Positions 24,767-34,422 are shown, counted from the first letter of the stretch. The stretch is 64,000 nucleotides of DNA from Clostridia bacterium BRH_c25 (GCA_001515955.1 LOES01000083.1:1-64000), one strand, 5' to 3'. Notes: generated by a model not told the origin, from the sequence alone. Translations and numbers: made by a program.

Positions 24767-25954
24767 GTGAACTCAATTAATATACCAATATTTGAAAAAA
24801 AACCTGATGGTACAATATGGCCAAATTATGTATTTCATAAACCTCATAACAGAATACACTCAAGATGCATCGAATATCCCTGGTGTGCTTCGTACTACAA
24901 CGGTGAGTTAAATATTCTGGATGCTGGAAGTGCAAAATCAGACCCACACTGGATTAAGTGGCTGGAGGGCTTGAATGCAAACGTATATTTGGCAGATTAT
25001 GATGTTATAAGGTATAAAAGTGATAGGGTGAAGACGATTCAATGTGATATAAGAAATATGGATTTTGAAGACAACTTTTTTGATGTAGTTTTTGCAGTAT
25101 CTGTTCTTGAACATATAGGACTGGCAGACCCACAGGTTCAGAATCCAGAGAAACCGGAAGTAGATGAGTTTGGTGATGCACGAGCATTCCAGGAGTTGAT
25201 TAGGGTACTAAAGCCTGGAGGCAGACTTTTTCTAACAGTTCCATTTTCGAAGGATTATAAGCTAATATTCCAAGAACAGGCAAGATGTTATTCGAAAAGT
25301 ACAATTAGCAGGTTTAACCTTCCCAATGTTAGGAGAACAAACTTTGATATATATCATTATACTTCAGTCAATGAGAGTGTGCTTGGAAATAATAGTGTTA
25401 AAGCATCAGAGAACAGCAATTACTTTTGTGAGTTACCAGGGACCTACTGTTGGAAAAGGGCGTATAATATCAATGAATGCACGCCCCAGTTTAAATGGTG
25501 TGTAGACTGTGTTGCCTTAGCAGGTTACGAAAAACTCTCAGATATAGATGAAGATAAAGATTACTATAATAATTATCTTATTGCTTGCAATCATATTACA
25601 AACTCAGAAATGGTTAAATTCAATCGGAAATATATATTATATGGAACTGGCAGGTATTCGGCACTTATAACTCAATTTGTTCTGAATTTAGGCGGAAATG
25701 TAGTTTGCTATTCAGATACCGACCCTGGAAAGTGGGGATCAAAATATTTGGGGAAACAGGTTATACCTCCAAGTAATATGTATGATTCAAGAAATGAGTT
25801 TTATAAGGTTATTATAGCAAGTACATTTATGGAGGACATTATATCGAGCTTGGGTACTTTAGGACTTAGCATTGATAATGATGTTTTGGTTTATGATTAT
25901 TTAAACATTCAAAACCTGTTAGGTGATAGTAATTTTAAGCGTATTACTGAGTGA
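24767..25954 (+). CDS. SAM-dependent methyltransferase fused to a YGTG Rossmann-like module
   Basis: 395 residues in two parts. Residues about 45-190 form a class I methyltransferase: NILDAGSAKSDPH (SAM loop), QCDIRNMDFEDNFFDVVFAVSVLEHIGL, and VLKPGGRLFLTVPF. Residues about 288-395 carry a separate module, KYILYGTGRYSALITQFVLN...VVCYSDTDPGKWGSKYLGKQVI...KVIIAST, shared with several neighbours. GTG start behind AAGGGGG. The substrate is probably a sugar or sugar nucleotide of the island; not provable here. Confidence 0.82.
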   Translation: MNSINIPIFEKKPDGTIWPNYVFHKPHNRIHSRCIEYPWCASYYNGELNILDAGSAKSDPHWIKWLEGLNANVYLADYDVIRYKSDRVKTIQCDIRNMDFEDNFFDVVFAVSVLEHIGLADPQVQNPEKPEVDEFGDARAFQELIRVLKPGGRLFLTVPFSKDYKLIFQEQARCYSKSTISRFNLPNVRRTNFDIYHYTSVNESVLGNNSVKASENSNYFCELPGTYCWKRAYNINECTPQFKWCVDCVALAGYEKLSDIDEDKDYYNNYLIACNHITNSEMVKFNRKYILYGTGRYSALITQFVLNLGGNVVCYSDTDPGKWGSKYLGKQVIPPSNMYDSRNEFYKVIIASTFMEDIISSLGTLGLSIDNDVLVYDYLNIQNLLGDSNFKRITE

Positions 25955-26024
25955 TTGCACTATTTGAACAAATATACAGCATTACAGAAATATTAATTTC
26001 TGCATGAGTAGGAGGGCTATTACA

Positions 26025-27482
26025 TTGTATATACTACCACATATAAAGCATGTTGAAGGATACAGGTATGTTATTTATGGGACTGGAACGGTTGCAAGCC
26101 AGTATTGTGAGCAGTTAAAGGAAAAATTCGGTCACAATAGTGTTGCTTTTTTTATAGAATCACAGCCAAGTAGTAGTGAATTTATGGGATTGCTGTTGAC
26201 AACGCCAGAGCATTTAGTAGGACAAGCTTTAGATAAGTATAGATTCATATTAACTTCCTTTGCTTCAATGGACTTTATGATTGAAAAGCTTGTGTCTGTC
26301 GGTGTTAGAGAAGAGCAAATAATAAAAGCTGTAAAGCCAAGCTTTCCCTTGAAGTATACTTTGGAGGGATATATAGATAAAATTGAAAACATATTATTTT
26401 ATCCAGAGGTTACAAAACCAGAAAAGCTAGATAACATATTAAGCCGAATAGACTGGTATATTCCAGAAACAAAAGAGTGTAGCATACAAGTCACAATACC
26501 AAGTAGTTTGACAAGAGTAGATAAGCCCGAAAATGCTAGATTCGTATCAGATATTGATTTGAATGCTGAGATAGAAAATAGCAGTATTGTCTTAATATGG
26601 GACAAGAACTCGCTTCTCGATCCGTTGATAGAAGCAAATATGCATAAAGCTTTTTGCGTTGATGAGACATATTACTCCATAGTTGAATCAAGTATTTACC
26701 GTGAAATATATTATTATTGCCTGGACTTAAGCAAACGACAGTTTTTTTTAGAGCAATCAAAGAAAAACTATGCTAGAATGAGTGATGAATTCAAGGATGT
26801 CCGTAAATCATATCTATTCGGTACAGGACCATCATTAGAGCAAGCGTACAATTACAGCTATCATGAAGGATTTAATGTTATATGCAATAGCATAGTTAAA
26901 AATAAAGAGCTAGTAAAGCATATCAATCCAAGCTTATTGGTATTTGCAGATCCGGTATTCCATTTTAGCCCATGTGAGTATTCAAAACAGTTCAGGAATG
27001 ACGCGGTAGATGTAATATTAGAGTATGGCTGTTTTTGCATGATACCATATTATACTGTTCCTCTTATTCTTGCACATTACCCTTATCTGGAAGAAAAGAT
27101 AATAGGACTGCCATTTGGTAATAATTATAATTTACCGACAGTGAGAGATTTTCATGTAAAAAGCTCCGCTAATATATTGACCTTATACATGATTCCTGTA
27201 GCTTCTGCAATATCAGGTGAGATCAATATTATTGGTTGTGATGGACGACAGAAAAACGAAACATATTTTTGGAAGCACAACAGTAACGCTCAGTATGAAG
27301 GCTTGATGCGTACAGTGTTTGAGATGCACCCATCATTTTTTAGGGATAGGGTGTATGAGGACTATTATGATGAGCATTGTTTATTTTTAAAAGAACTTAT
27401 TGAATTTGGTGAGGGTCTTGGCAGGAACTATTATTCCTTAACCTCTTCGTTCATACCCGTACTTATAGATAGGATGGTATAA
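26025..27482 (+). CDS. YGTG module fused to a Maf/GT42-like (DUF115) glycosyltransferase domain
   Basis: 485 residues. The N-terminal module (RYVIYGTGTVASQYCEQLKE ... FILTSFASMDFMIEKLVSVG) resembles those of the neighbours. The C-terminal half has SYLFGTGPSLEQAYNYSYHEG, VICNSIVKNKELV, LLVFADPVFHFSP and GEINIIGCDGRQ, the layout of Maf/DUF115 and GT42 sialyltransferase-like proteins. The preferred start is TTG 26025, eight bases after GGAGGG; an ATG at 26004 is in frame, but the ribosome site lies inside that extension. A transferase for a nonulosonic acid is a reasonable guess. Confidence 0.72.
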   Translation: MYILPHIKHVEGYRYVIYGTGTVASQYCEQLKEKFGHNSVAFFIESQPSSSEFMGLLLTTPEHLVGQALDKYRFILTSFASMDFMIEKLVSVGVREEQIIKAVKPSFPLKYTLEGYIDKIENILFYPEVTKPEKLDNILSRIDWYIPETKECSIQVTIPSSLTRVDKPENARFVSDIDLNAEIENSSIVLIWDKNSLLDPLIEANMHKAFCVDETYYSIVESSIYREIYYYCLDLSKRQFFLEQSKKNYARMSDEFKDVRKSYLFGTGPSLEQAYNYSYHEGFNVICNSIVKNKELVKHINPSLLVFADPVFHFSPCEYSKQFRNDAVDVILEYGCFCMIPYYTVPLILAHYPYLEEKIIGLPFGNNYNLPTVRDFHVKSSANILTLYMIPVASAISGEINIIGCDGRQKNETYFWKHNSNAQYEGLMRTVFEMHPSFFRDRVYEDYYDEHCLFLKELIEFGEGLGRNYYSLTSSFIPVLIDRMV

Positions 27483-27506
27483 AATGCAGTAAGGATGTGT
27501 TTGTTA

Positions 27507-28187
27507 ATGGATAAGGTTATTGCACTGGTTCCTATGAAGGGGCACAGTGAGCGTGTTTCAAACAAGAACATAAGAGACTTTGACGGACAGCCTTTGTTCT
27601 TTAGAATATTGGATACTTTGACAAAAGCAAAGTGCATAAAGTCAATTTATATTGACACTGATAGTGATGAAATTGCAAGGCTGGCTTTGGAGAATTTTGA
27701 TGTAAATATAATTAAACGCCCTGAAAAGCTTATAGGCGATTACGTTTCAATGAATGAGATCATTAAGTATGACTTAACACAGATAACTGACGAGTATTTT
27801 ATACAGACTCACGCAACAAACCCGCTGCTTAAGGCCGAAACAATTGATAATGCAGTCAATACCTATCTGGATAGTACAAGTAAGAATGATTCTCTTTTCA
27901 GTGTAACAAGACTGCAGACCAGACTATATGATCAATATCTGAACCCTATAAACCACAACCCTGAAGTGCTGATGCGAACACAGGATCTGCCTCCTGTATA
28001 TGAGGAGAACTCGAACTTCTATATCTTTTCGAAGCAGGGCTTTCACAGGATAAATAGACGTATAGGGGAGAAGCCTATGTTCTATGAGGTTGAAAAGGAC
28101 GAAGCCCTGGACATCGATGAAGAAATAGATTTTATAATTGCTGAGAATTTATATAAGATGAAAAATACCAAGCAGGAGAGCAAATGA
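27507..28187 (+). CDS. Acylneuraminate cytidylyltransferase family (CMP-sugar synthetase)
   Basis: Activates a nonulosonic acid with CTP. 226 residues of the NeuA/PtmB/LegF-type fold: LVPMKGHSERVSNKNIRDFD (a variant of PARGGSKRIPGKN), SIYIDTDSDEIARLA, FIQTHATNPLLKAETIDNAV and YEENSNFYIFSK. ATG 27507 preferred, 11 bases after AAGGA. It is the first of two such genes in the window; the other (48137) is next to pseI. It may serve a second acidic sugar. Confidence 0.85.
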   Translation: MDKVIALVPMKGHSERVSNKNIRDFDGQPLFFRILDTLTKAKCIKSIYIDTDSDEIARLALENFDVNIIKRPEKLIGDYVSMNEIIKYDLTQITDEYFIQTHATNPLLKAETIDNAVNTYLDSTSKNDSLFSVTRLQTRLYDQYLNPINHNPEVLMRTQDLPPVYEENSNFYIFSKQGFHRINRRIGEKPMFYEVEKDEALDIDEEIDFIIAENLYKMKNTKQESK

Positions 28188-28205
28188 TAACAGATAAGTA
28201 AGGTA

Positions 28206-28292
28206 ATGATAGCTATAAACATGGAAATGGATGATGCTCAAAAGAAGTATAAAGAACTTCTTGAAAGAATTTTGGCGGAGTATATAAAATGA
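28206..28292 (+). other. Possible 28-residue reading frame or gene remnant
   Basis: A short frame, MIAINMEMDDAQKKYKELLE then RILAEYIK, in the 216-base gap between two island genes. Charged and helical. No good ribosome site; it may be the tail of a decayed gene. The rest of 28293-28403 shows nothing recognisable apart from GGAGGG before the next gene. Confidence 0.25.
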
Positions 28293-28403
28293 AACTGTAT
28301 ACACTTGTGTATGTGGAAGTAAGAAATTTGAGATTTTATGTTTCTGATATAATGGAGTATTCAATAGCTAGAGAGAAATAGCCTTATACAGGAGGGTTGA
28401 AAA

Positions 28404-29285
28404 ATGGATAGGATAGAATTGTTTCGTGAAGATTTGATTGAGCAGAATAAAGATCTGGCGATGGAAGTACTTGCAGCGAGCTCCAGAACAGGAATCAAGC
28501 TTGGATGGCACTATCTGCTTGATTTAATCTGGATTTTAGGTAATTTGAAATCCCCTAAAGGTTCAGTAGTATTAGATGCTGGAGCAGGCAACGGCTTATT
28601 GCAGTTCATACTTGCTGACAGAGGCTACAAAGTGATTAGCGCAGATGTATTGAACAGAACCACACCTGAGTACTTGAGGGGCATTTATAGAATAAAGCAT
28701 ATGGGAGCTAGGGAGACAATATCACACAGTTATTGGGATGGCAAAAGTATAAATGATCAACTCAACAATGCCGAAAATAATACCATTATCGAGTTTGATG
28801 TTAATGATTTTGATAATGGTGAGCAAAACAACGAAGTACCTGTAATTATTTATTATCACTGTGACCTTGAAAATATGAGGGAATTGAAAAATAATAGTGT
28901 GGATTCAGTGATATCAGTCTCTGCTCTTGAACATAACCCGCCTCAAAAGGTATGTCAGTGTGTTAGAGAACTATCAAGAGTACTGAAGCCAGAAGGTGAC
29001 ATGCTTATAACTGTTAGTGCTGCAAAAAGTGGTAATTTATTTCATGAGCCAAGCCATTCTTGGTTGCTGAATGAAATTGGCCTGGTTGAAACATATGGTA
29101 TTGCAAAAGGATATGAATCAAACTTTGACAATTTTCAAAGCATTAATGATTCAATAATCAATTCTAAATATCTAAGAAGATGGTTAGCTTCATTTTATTA
29201 TCAAGGTGGAAATAATGGTATGCCTTGGGGGGTATGGAATCCACAGTATCAACCTGTAGGCATTGCCAAAGTAAACTGTAAATAG
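28404..29285 (+). CDS. SAM-dependent methyltransferase
   Basis: 293 residues, class I fold. Motif I VVLDAGAGNGLLQFILADRG (about residues 53-72), motif II VISADVL, then a long insert of about 55 residues, HCDLENMRELKNNSVDSVIS with VSALEHNPP (motif IV region) and LKPEGDMLITVSAA. ATG behind AGGAGGGTTG. The insert and the C-terminal WLASFYYQGGNNGMPWGVW are unusual. Probably acts on a sugar of the island. Confidence 0.83.
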   Translation: MDRIELFREDLIEQNKDLAMEVLAASSRTGIKLGWHYLLDLIWILGNLKSPKGSVVLDAGAGNGLLQFILADRGYKVISADVLNRTTPEYLRGIYRIKHMGARETISHSYWDGKSINDQLNNAENNTIIEFDVNDFDNGEQNNEVPVIIYYHCDLENMRELKNNSVDSVISVSALEHNPPQKVCQCVRELSRVLKPEGDMLITVSAAKSGNLFHEPSHSWLLNEIGLVETYGIAKGYESNFDNFQSINDSIINSKYLRRWLASFYYQGGNNGMPWGVWNPQYQPVGIAKVNCK

Positions 29286-29357
29286 TATTGATTTCTTGCA
29301 TACTTAATAAAAATCAGCTTAGGAAGAGAATAACTATGCAATAGGGGATGACTGTAA

Positions 29358-30251
29358 ATGGACGTATTGACATCTGTAGTAATTAGAACATACAATGAGC
29401 AAAAACATATAGATAGACTTCTTAAAGGCATATATGACCAACAGTTTCCCATGGATAATCTGCAGGTCATTATAGTAGACTCTGGCTCTACAGATGACAC
29501 ACTGAAGATAGCCGGCAAATATCCTGTAGAACTAGTACAGATTAAGCCAGAGGATTTCACCTTTGGCTATTCATTAAATAAGGGCATTGAGCATGCTAAA
29601 GGAGATTATATCATAATGATAAGTGCTCACTGCTACCCTATGGATGAAAATTGGATATCGAATATGATAGAACCATTTGCAAATGATGAGAAGGCAGCAG
29701 TTGTATATGGAAAGCAGAAGGGCAAAGATACAACCAGATACTCAGAGCACTGTATATTTGGTACATGGTTTCCAGAGAAAGCGGTTGCCAAACAGGAAAC
29801 CCCGTTTTGCAACAATGCTAACTGCGCAATCAGGAGGAGTCTTTGGGAAAAGCACAGGTACAATGAAAAGCTTACGGGCTTGGAAGATTTAGACTGGGCA
29901 AAGGAGATACAGAAGAGAGGATATTATATATATTATCAAGCGAATGCTGGAATATATCATATCCACAATGAGACATATCCCCAGATATATAATAGATACA
30001 GGCGTGAAGCCATAGCAATAAAAAACATATACCCAGATTTGAAATTAGGATTTTTTGAATTTGTTCGGTTACTATCCTCGAATATATTTAATGATGTCTT
30101 GAGCTCAATAAGCGATAAGTCGGTAATTGAGAATTTTACATCAATAATTGCTTTTAGATTCTTTCAATTCTGGGGGACTTATAGAGGTCACCAGTTTAAT
30201 AAAGAGGTTGCAATGGAGTTAAAAAAGAAATTCTACTACCCCTCGAAATAA
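29358..30251 (+). CDS. Family 2 glycosyltransferase
   Basis: 297 residues, GT-A fold. VVIRTYNEQKHIDRLLKGIY at the N-terminus, VIIVDSGSTDDTLKIA near residue 37, the FGYSLNKGIEHAKGDYIIMI stretch (with SAHC in place of a DXD-like end) and the acceptor region GLEDLDWAKEIQKRGYYIYY (ED motif). Resembles cytoplasmic rhamnosyl/sugar transferases without membrane helices. Start ATG behind AGGGGATG. Confidence 0.9.
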   Translation: MDVLTSVVIRTYNEQKHIDRLLKGIYDQQFPMDNLQVIIVDSGSTDDTLKIAGKYPVELVQIKPEDFTFGYSLNKGIEHAKGDYIIMISAHCYPMDENWISNMIEPFANDEKAAVVYGKQKGKDTTRYSEHCIFGTWFPEKAVAKQETPFCNNANCAIRRSLWEKHRYNEKLTGLEDLDWAKEIQKRGYYIYYQANAGIYHIHNETYPQIYNRYRREAIAIKNIYPDLKLGFFEFVRLLSSNIFNDVLSSISDKSVIENFTSIIAFRFFQFWGTYRGHQFNKEVAMELKKKFYYPSK

Positions 30252-30273
30252 TAATATTAAGGAGCGCTACTGC

Positions 30274-30900
30274 ATGAGCGAATATATTGATATAAGTGTG
30301 GAAATTGATGAGCATATGGTTTGCTGGCCTGAAACAGTATATCCCAAGATTGATTATAAGAAAAGCATCGCTCAGGGAGACAGCACAAATGACAGAAATA
30401 TATATATAAACCTTCATACAGGAACCCATATGGATGCACCAAATCATTTCATAAAAGACGGAAATACGATAGAGCAAATTTGTTTAGATAAATGCTGTGG
30501 AAGGGTTTATGTTTTGAATGTTGAGGAAAATGTCATAAGTGAAGAGGTAATTGACAGAAATAAGGAAATTTTCGAGAGGTACACCAAGGTACTATTCAAA
30601 ACAAAGAATTCTAATCTGTCCAAAGGCAAGTTTGATTGTGGCTTTGCTGCTTTTGATGAATCAGGTGCTGTGGCAATTCTTAAGTATGAGATTGAACTTA
30701 TTGGCATAGATTATCTTTCCGTACAGAAATATGGGCATGAAAATAATATAGTCCATACTTTGTTACTTGGTAATAATACTGTTCTATTGGAAAATATTAA
30801 TTTGAGCCAAGTAGATGAGGGTGAATACGAGCTTTTTGCCTTCCCAATAAAAATTAAGGGAGTTGAAGGCGCTCCGGTGAGAGCTGTTTTAAAGAAGTAG
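30274..30900 (+). CDS. Cyclase-family (kynurenine formamidase-like) metal hydrolase
   Basis: 208 residues of the metal-dependent cyclase/arylformamidase superfamily. The metal motif HTGTHMDAPNHF lies at about residues 48-59, preceded by YIDISVEIDEHMVCWPE and followed by IGIDYLSVQ and a conserved His region (HENNIVHTLLLGNNTVLLENI). Neighbours are a hydroxyacid dehydrogenase and an SDR enzyme, suggesting a small-molecule or sugar modification step. Hydrolysis of an N-formyl group would be consistent with the family, but no substrate can be read from sequence. Confidence 0.8.
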   Translation: MSEYIDISVEIDEHMVCWPETVYPKIDYKKSIAQGDSTNDRNIYINLHTGTHMDAPNHFIKDGNTIEQICLDKCCGRVYVLNVEENVISEEVIDRNKEIFERYTKVLFKTKNSNLSKGKFDCGFAAFDESGAVAILKYEIELIGIDYLSVQKYGHENNIVHTLLLGNNTVLLENINLSQVDEGEYELFAFPIKIKGVEGAPVRAVLKK

Positions 30901-30914
30901 GGTAGGTGATATTT

Positions 30915-31853
30915 ATGAAATATAAAGTGCTTATTACGGCACCATATATGCAACAAGAAATAGAAAAGTTCACACAGTTTTTCATAGAAAATGGCATAGA
31001 GATAGCTCTTCCCCCTATTGTTGAAAGAATGGATGAGGAAGGCTTATTGAAGATAATTGCACAATATGATGGAGTTGTTTCAGGTGATGATGAATTTACA
31101 GAGAAGGTATTCAAGAATGCTAAAAAATTGAAAGTTATATCAAAGTGGGGTACAGGGATAAATTCTATAGACCTAAAGGCAGCGGCACAAAAGGGAGTTA
31201 AAGTTTTTAATACACCCAATGCATTTTCACACCCTGTAGCAGATACTGTGATAGGGCTTATTCTAAGCTTTTCAAGAAATATCATATGGTCTGACAAAGC
31301 TATGAAGGAAGGGAAATGGACTAAGATAAAAGGTAAAACTTTATCAGAACAGACGCTTGGAATAATAGGGATAGGGAATGTTGGTGCCCAAGTAGCTAAG
31401 AGAGCTAGTGCATTTAACATGCGCATACTTGGGAATGACAATAGAGAGATACCAAGTGTTATTAAAGAACAATATAATATTGAAATGGTTACAAAAGATG
31501 AAATATATAAAAGCTGTGACTTTATAAGCTTAAACTGTGACTTAAATGAGACAAGCTACCATCTGCTAACAAAGAAGGCATTTGATAAGATGGAAAGAGT
31601 GCCTGTAATTATAAATACAGCAAGAGGTGGACTTATCAAAGAGGAAGATCTGATTGCAGCATTAAATTGCGAAACGATTAGTGGAGCTGGGTTGGATGTG
31701 TTCGAAAAGGAACCTCTGCCTATAGATAGTCCATTAAGATACATGGACAATTGTATTTTATCATCACACAACACAAATAGCAGCCCTAAATATTGGGAGT
31801 TTGTACATCATAATACCCTCAAAAACTTATTAATAGGTCTGAGGGAAAGATAG
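30915..31853 (+). CDS. D-isomer-specific 2-hydroxyacid dehydrogenase
   Basis: 312 residues, phosphoglycerate dehydrogenase-like. NAD loop TLGIIGIGNVGAQVAKRASA near residue 148; catalytic Arg in NTARGGLIKEEDL, Glu in GLDVFEKEPLP and His in SSHNTNSSPKYW. No C-terminal ACT domain, so not the serine-biosynthesis enzyme in its regulated form. ATG 30915 follows AGGTG. Located between the cyclase-like gene and a decayed methyltransferase; probably makes or reduces an unusual acid used as a glycan substituent. Confidence 0.87.
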   Translation: MKYKVLITAPYMQQEIEKFTQFFIENGIEIALPPIVERMDEEGLLKIIAQYDGVVSGDDEFTEKVFKNAKKLKVISKWGTGINSIDLKAAAQKGVKVFNTPNAFSHPVADTVIGLILSFSRNIIWSDKAMKEGKWTKIKGKTLSEQTLGIIGIGNVGAQVAKRASAFNMRILGNDNREIPSVIKEQYNIEMVTKDEIYKSCDFISLNCDLNETSYHLLTKKAFDKMERVPVIINTARGGLIKEEDLIAALNCETISGAGLDVFEKEPLPIDSPLRYMDNCILSSHNTNSSPKYWEFVHHNTLKNLLIGLRER

Positions 31854-31959
31854 TGTGAGGCAACTGTTGCCCCAAAATCAATGGTAAGTGAAAAATAGAA
31901 GTAGACAAGAATTTTATAGAAAGTTCGGACACAATAAGAGTAAATTATCAAATCTTTAT

Positions 31960-32339
31960 CTGTATATGGGGTAATTATCTATTCAGTATCTGTATTGGAA
32001 CATATCTCCATGAATGATATTGCTTCAGCTTTTGACCATATGGTTGCATTACTGAAGCCGGATGGTGTAATGATACATGCTGTTGATCTTAACCAAAATA
32101 GCTTTTATTTGTGGAAGCAGTTTTTATTGGAATATTTTAATGAGAGCACATGCAGTATTGAAAAAATAAGAAGTATCGGAGTTTTGAACAATACAGATAC
32201 GGTGGATGATCTTCTTATAGAACCTTTGAATATTATGCACAAGTACTATTTTAAAAATAGTACTGATATAAAGAAACAGTATATGAGATATGGTACATTG
32301 TGTATTATAGTTAAACCCGCCTTAAAATATCCTAAATAG
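31960..32339 (+). pseudogene. Remnant of a SAM-dependent methyltransferase
   Basis: In one frame the DNA reads VIIYSVSVLEHISMNDIASA at about 31971-32030, then LLKPDGVMIHAVDLNQNSFY and a C-terminal part ending KPALKYPK. This matches motif IV onward of a methyltransferase such as the one at 24767. The SAM-binding first half is missing and the frame is closed upstream by stops, with no ribosome site at the TTG (31995). The 31854-31960 stretch is otherwise empty. Confidence 0.75.
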
Positions 32340-32413
32340 CATGGGGAATGGAAATTTGGGGTATAAGAGCCTGCAGAGATAAATACTTAAATGCCTGAGA
32401 GGAGAAAGGTGTC

Positions 32414-33169
32414 ATGAAAAGAGTAGCAGTAATCACCGGGGTATTTGGAGGAATAGGATATGCAACAGCAAAATTGTTCCATGAGAAAGGTTGGTCGGTT
32501 GTTGGGGTAGACAGGAAGGGAAAGGAAGATACAGGTAAATGTATAGAGCTTTTTCTTAACTATGATGTATCAAATCCAGAAGATGTAAAGAAAATATTTG
32601 AGGATATCAACCATAATTATCGGCGGGTCGACTGCTTGGTAAATAATGCTGCTATACAAATTGAAAAGAGTATCTGTGAAACCACGGAAGAGGACTGGGA
32701 TTTGGTCTATGCTTCCAATATGAAGTCCACGTTTATGTGTACGAAGTATTCTCATAATATGCTAAAAGTAGCTCAAGGCTCGATTGTAAATGTCAGTTCG
32801 GTGCATGCCTATGGCACATCGAAGAACATTTCGGCGTATGCGTCTACAAAAGGTGCGTTGCTGGCATTTACAAGGGCAGCATCTTTAGAATTCGCAGGAG
32901 ATAGTATCAGAGTGAATGCTATATTGCCTGGGGCTACTGATACCGAAATGCTTAGAGCAGGTTTGGGAAGAGGACATTTGTCAGGAGAAAACATTGAGGA
33001 AATGATATATAAACTAGGACAGAGCCATCCAATGAAAAGAATAGGCGGACCAGAAGAAATTGCAAATAGTATATATTTTTTGGCAGATAACTCAAAATCT
33101 TCATTTATTACCGGACAGGCATTGGTAGTAGACGGAGGGGCATTGGCACAGTTAAGTACAGAGAGTTAG
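32414..33169 (+). CDS. Short-chain dehydrogenase/reductase
   Basis: 251 residues, classical SDR. The NAD(P) loop is VITGVFGGIGYATAKLFHEK, LVNNAAI is near residue 77, catalytic Ser lies in IVNVSSVHAYG and Tyr/Lys in YASTKGALLA, and the C-terminal FITGQALVVDGG is typical. ATG behind GAGGAGAAAGG. In context with a cytidylyltransferase (27507) it recalls the PtmA/PtmB pair of Campylobacter flagellar glycosylation, a suggestion only. Confidence 0.9.
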   Translation: MKRVAVITGVFGGIGYATAKLFHEKGWSVVGVDRKGKEDTGKCIELFLNYDVSNPEDVKKIFEDINHNYRRVDCLVNNAAIQIEKSICETTEEDWDLVYASNMKSTFMCTKYSHNMLKVAQGSIVNVSSVHAYGTSKNISAYASTKGALLAFTRAASLEFAGDSIRVNAILPGATDTEMLRAGLGRGHLSGENIEEMIYKLGQSHPMKRIGGPEEIANSIYFLADNSKSSFITGQALVVDGGALAQLSTES

Positions 33170-33237
33170 ACCATGAAATGAGTTTTAAGGTTATTGGAAT
33201 TAAGAATTGATAAGATGGATTTCGCGGAGGAATTTTA

Positions 33238-34422
33238 ATGATAAACAAACCTGAAGTCTCTGTTGTTCTAGGAAGCTATAACCGTTTAGAGTTCTTGAAG
33301 CTCACGATAGAAAGTGTGAGAAAAGAAATTGAAGGGATTAACTGTGAGATTATAGTAGTAGACGGGGGATCAACAGATGGAGCAATGGAATGGCTTATAA
33401 AACAGAAAGATATTGTCACAATAATCCAGCATAATAACGGAGAATGGCTTGGAAAAAGAATAAACAAGAGATCTTGGGGATATTTTATGAATTTGGGTTT
33501 TAAATGTGCTCAAGGCAAGTATATTTGTATGATAAGCGACGACTGTCTGATAGTTCCTAATGCAATAAAAAATGGGTATGCACTATTTGAAAAAGCTATT
33601 GGAAATGGAGAAAAGGTTGGTGCAATTGCTTTCTATTGGAGAGATTGGCCTATTGAAAATGAATATGAGGTAAGACTGACACTGGGAGAGAAAATGTATG
33701 TAAACCATGGAATGTACTTGAATGAAGCTCTTAAACAAATAAGTTATGCCGATGAAGATACGTTTGAATTCTATTTTGCAGATGGGGACTTATGTTTGAA
33801 AATGTGGCAGTCAGGGTATAAATGCATTGATTCTCCGGATTCATATATAGAGCATTGTACTCATGTGAACTTCAAAGTAAAAAAATCAAATAACCTGAGA
33901 TTATATGAAGAAGTAGAAAAGTACAAGAAAAAGTGGTATGGGATATATTATGATGAAAAGAATAATTCCATTAGTACAAGAATTAAAAAAACATATACAG
34001 ATTTACAGGCTATTGCTGAAGGTTTCAGACCCCACTATGAAAGAGAAATAGAAAAAAGGAAACACGAGGCACAGACACAGCTAAGCCGGATAAATAGGAT
34101 AATCGGTGTAATTGACAACAACTCAAATATTGTAATTTATGGGGCAGGTGTTCACACTGAAATGTTATTCAAGCACACATGCTTAAAGGAGAAAAAAATT
34201 ACAGGCATTGTCGATATGCAAAAGCACGGCGAATTATTTGACAGTTTTAAAGTTAGTGAACCAAAGTATATATCAGAAGTGATACCGGATATTGTTCTTA
34301 TATCTTCCTTTTCATTTCAGAATCAAATAGGTAATCACTTATGTAATGACTTGAGATATAAGGGACAGATCATCAGGTTATATAAAGAAGATGACGCAGA
34401 GCCTTTTTATGTACACATATAA
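33238..34422 (+). CDS. Family 2 glycosyltransferase fused to a YGAG module
   Basis: 394 residues. The N-terminal GT-A domain has VVLGSYNRLEFLKLTIESVR, IIVVDGGSTDGAMEW, KYICMISDDCLIV (the DD of the DXD site) and FYFADGDLCLKMWQSGYKCI. Residues about 295-394 form the island's recurrent module: NIVIYGAGVHTEMLFKHTCL, ITGIVDMQKHGELFDSFKVS, DIVLISSFSFQNQI and IIRLYKED. ATG behind GCGGAGGAA. Confidence 0.87.
   Translation: MINKPEVSVVLGSYNRLEFLKLTIESVRKEIEGINCEIIVVDGGSTDGAMEWLIKQKDIVTIIQHNNGEWLGKRINKRSWGYFMNLGFKCAQGKYICMISDDCLIVPNAIKNGYALFEKAIGNGEKVGAIAFYWRDWPIENEYEVRLTLGEKMYVNHGMYLNEALKQISYADEDTFEFYFADGDLCLKMWQSGYKCIDSPDSYIEHCTHVNFKVKKSNNLRLYEEVEKYKKKWYGIYYDEKNNSISTRIKKTYTDLQAIAEGFRPHYEREIEKRKHEAQTQLSRINRIIGVIDNNSNIVIYGAGVHTEMLFKHTCLKEKKITGIVDMQKHGELFDSFKVSEPKYISEVIPDIVLISSFSFQNQIGNHLCNDLRYKGQIIRLYKEDDAEPFYVHI

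Noticed and set aside
27507..28187. Calling this gene neuA of a sialic acid pathway
   Set aside because: No neuC or sialic-acid-specific partner is visible; the substrate is uncertain.
30274..30900. Assigning the cyclase-like gene to tryptophan catabolism (kynB)
   Set aside because: No other kynurenine-pathway gene is near and the context is glycan synthesis; only the superfamily is claimed.
31995..32339. Independent 114-residue gene starting at TTG 31995
   Set aside because: The frame begins inside a methyltransferase motif and lacks a ribosome site; treated as a gene remnant.
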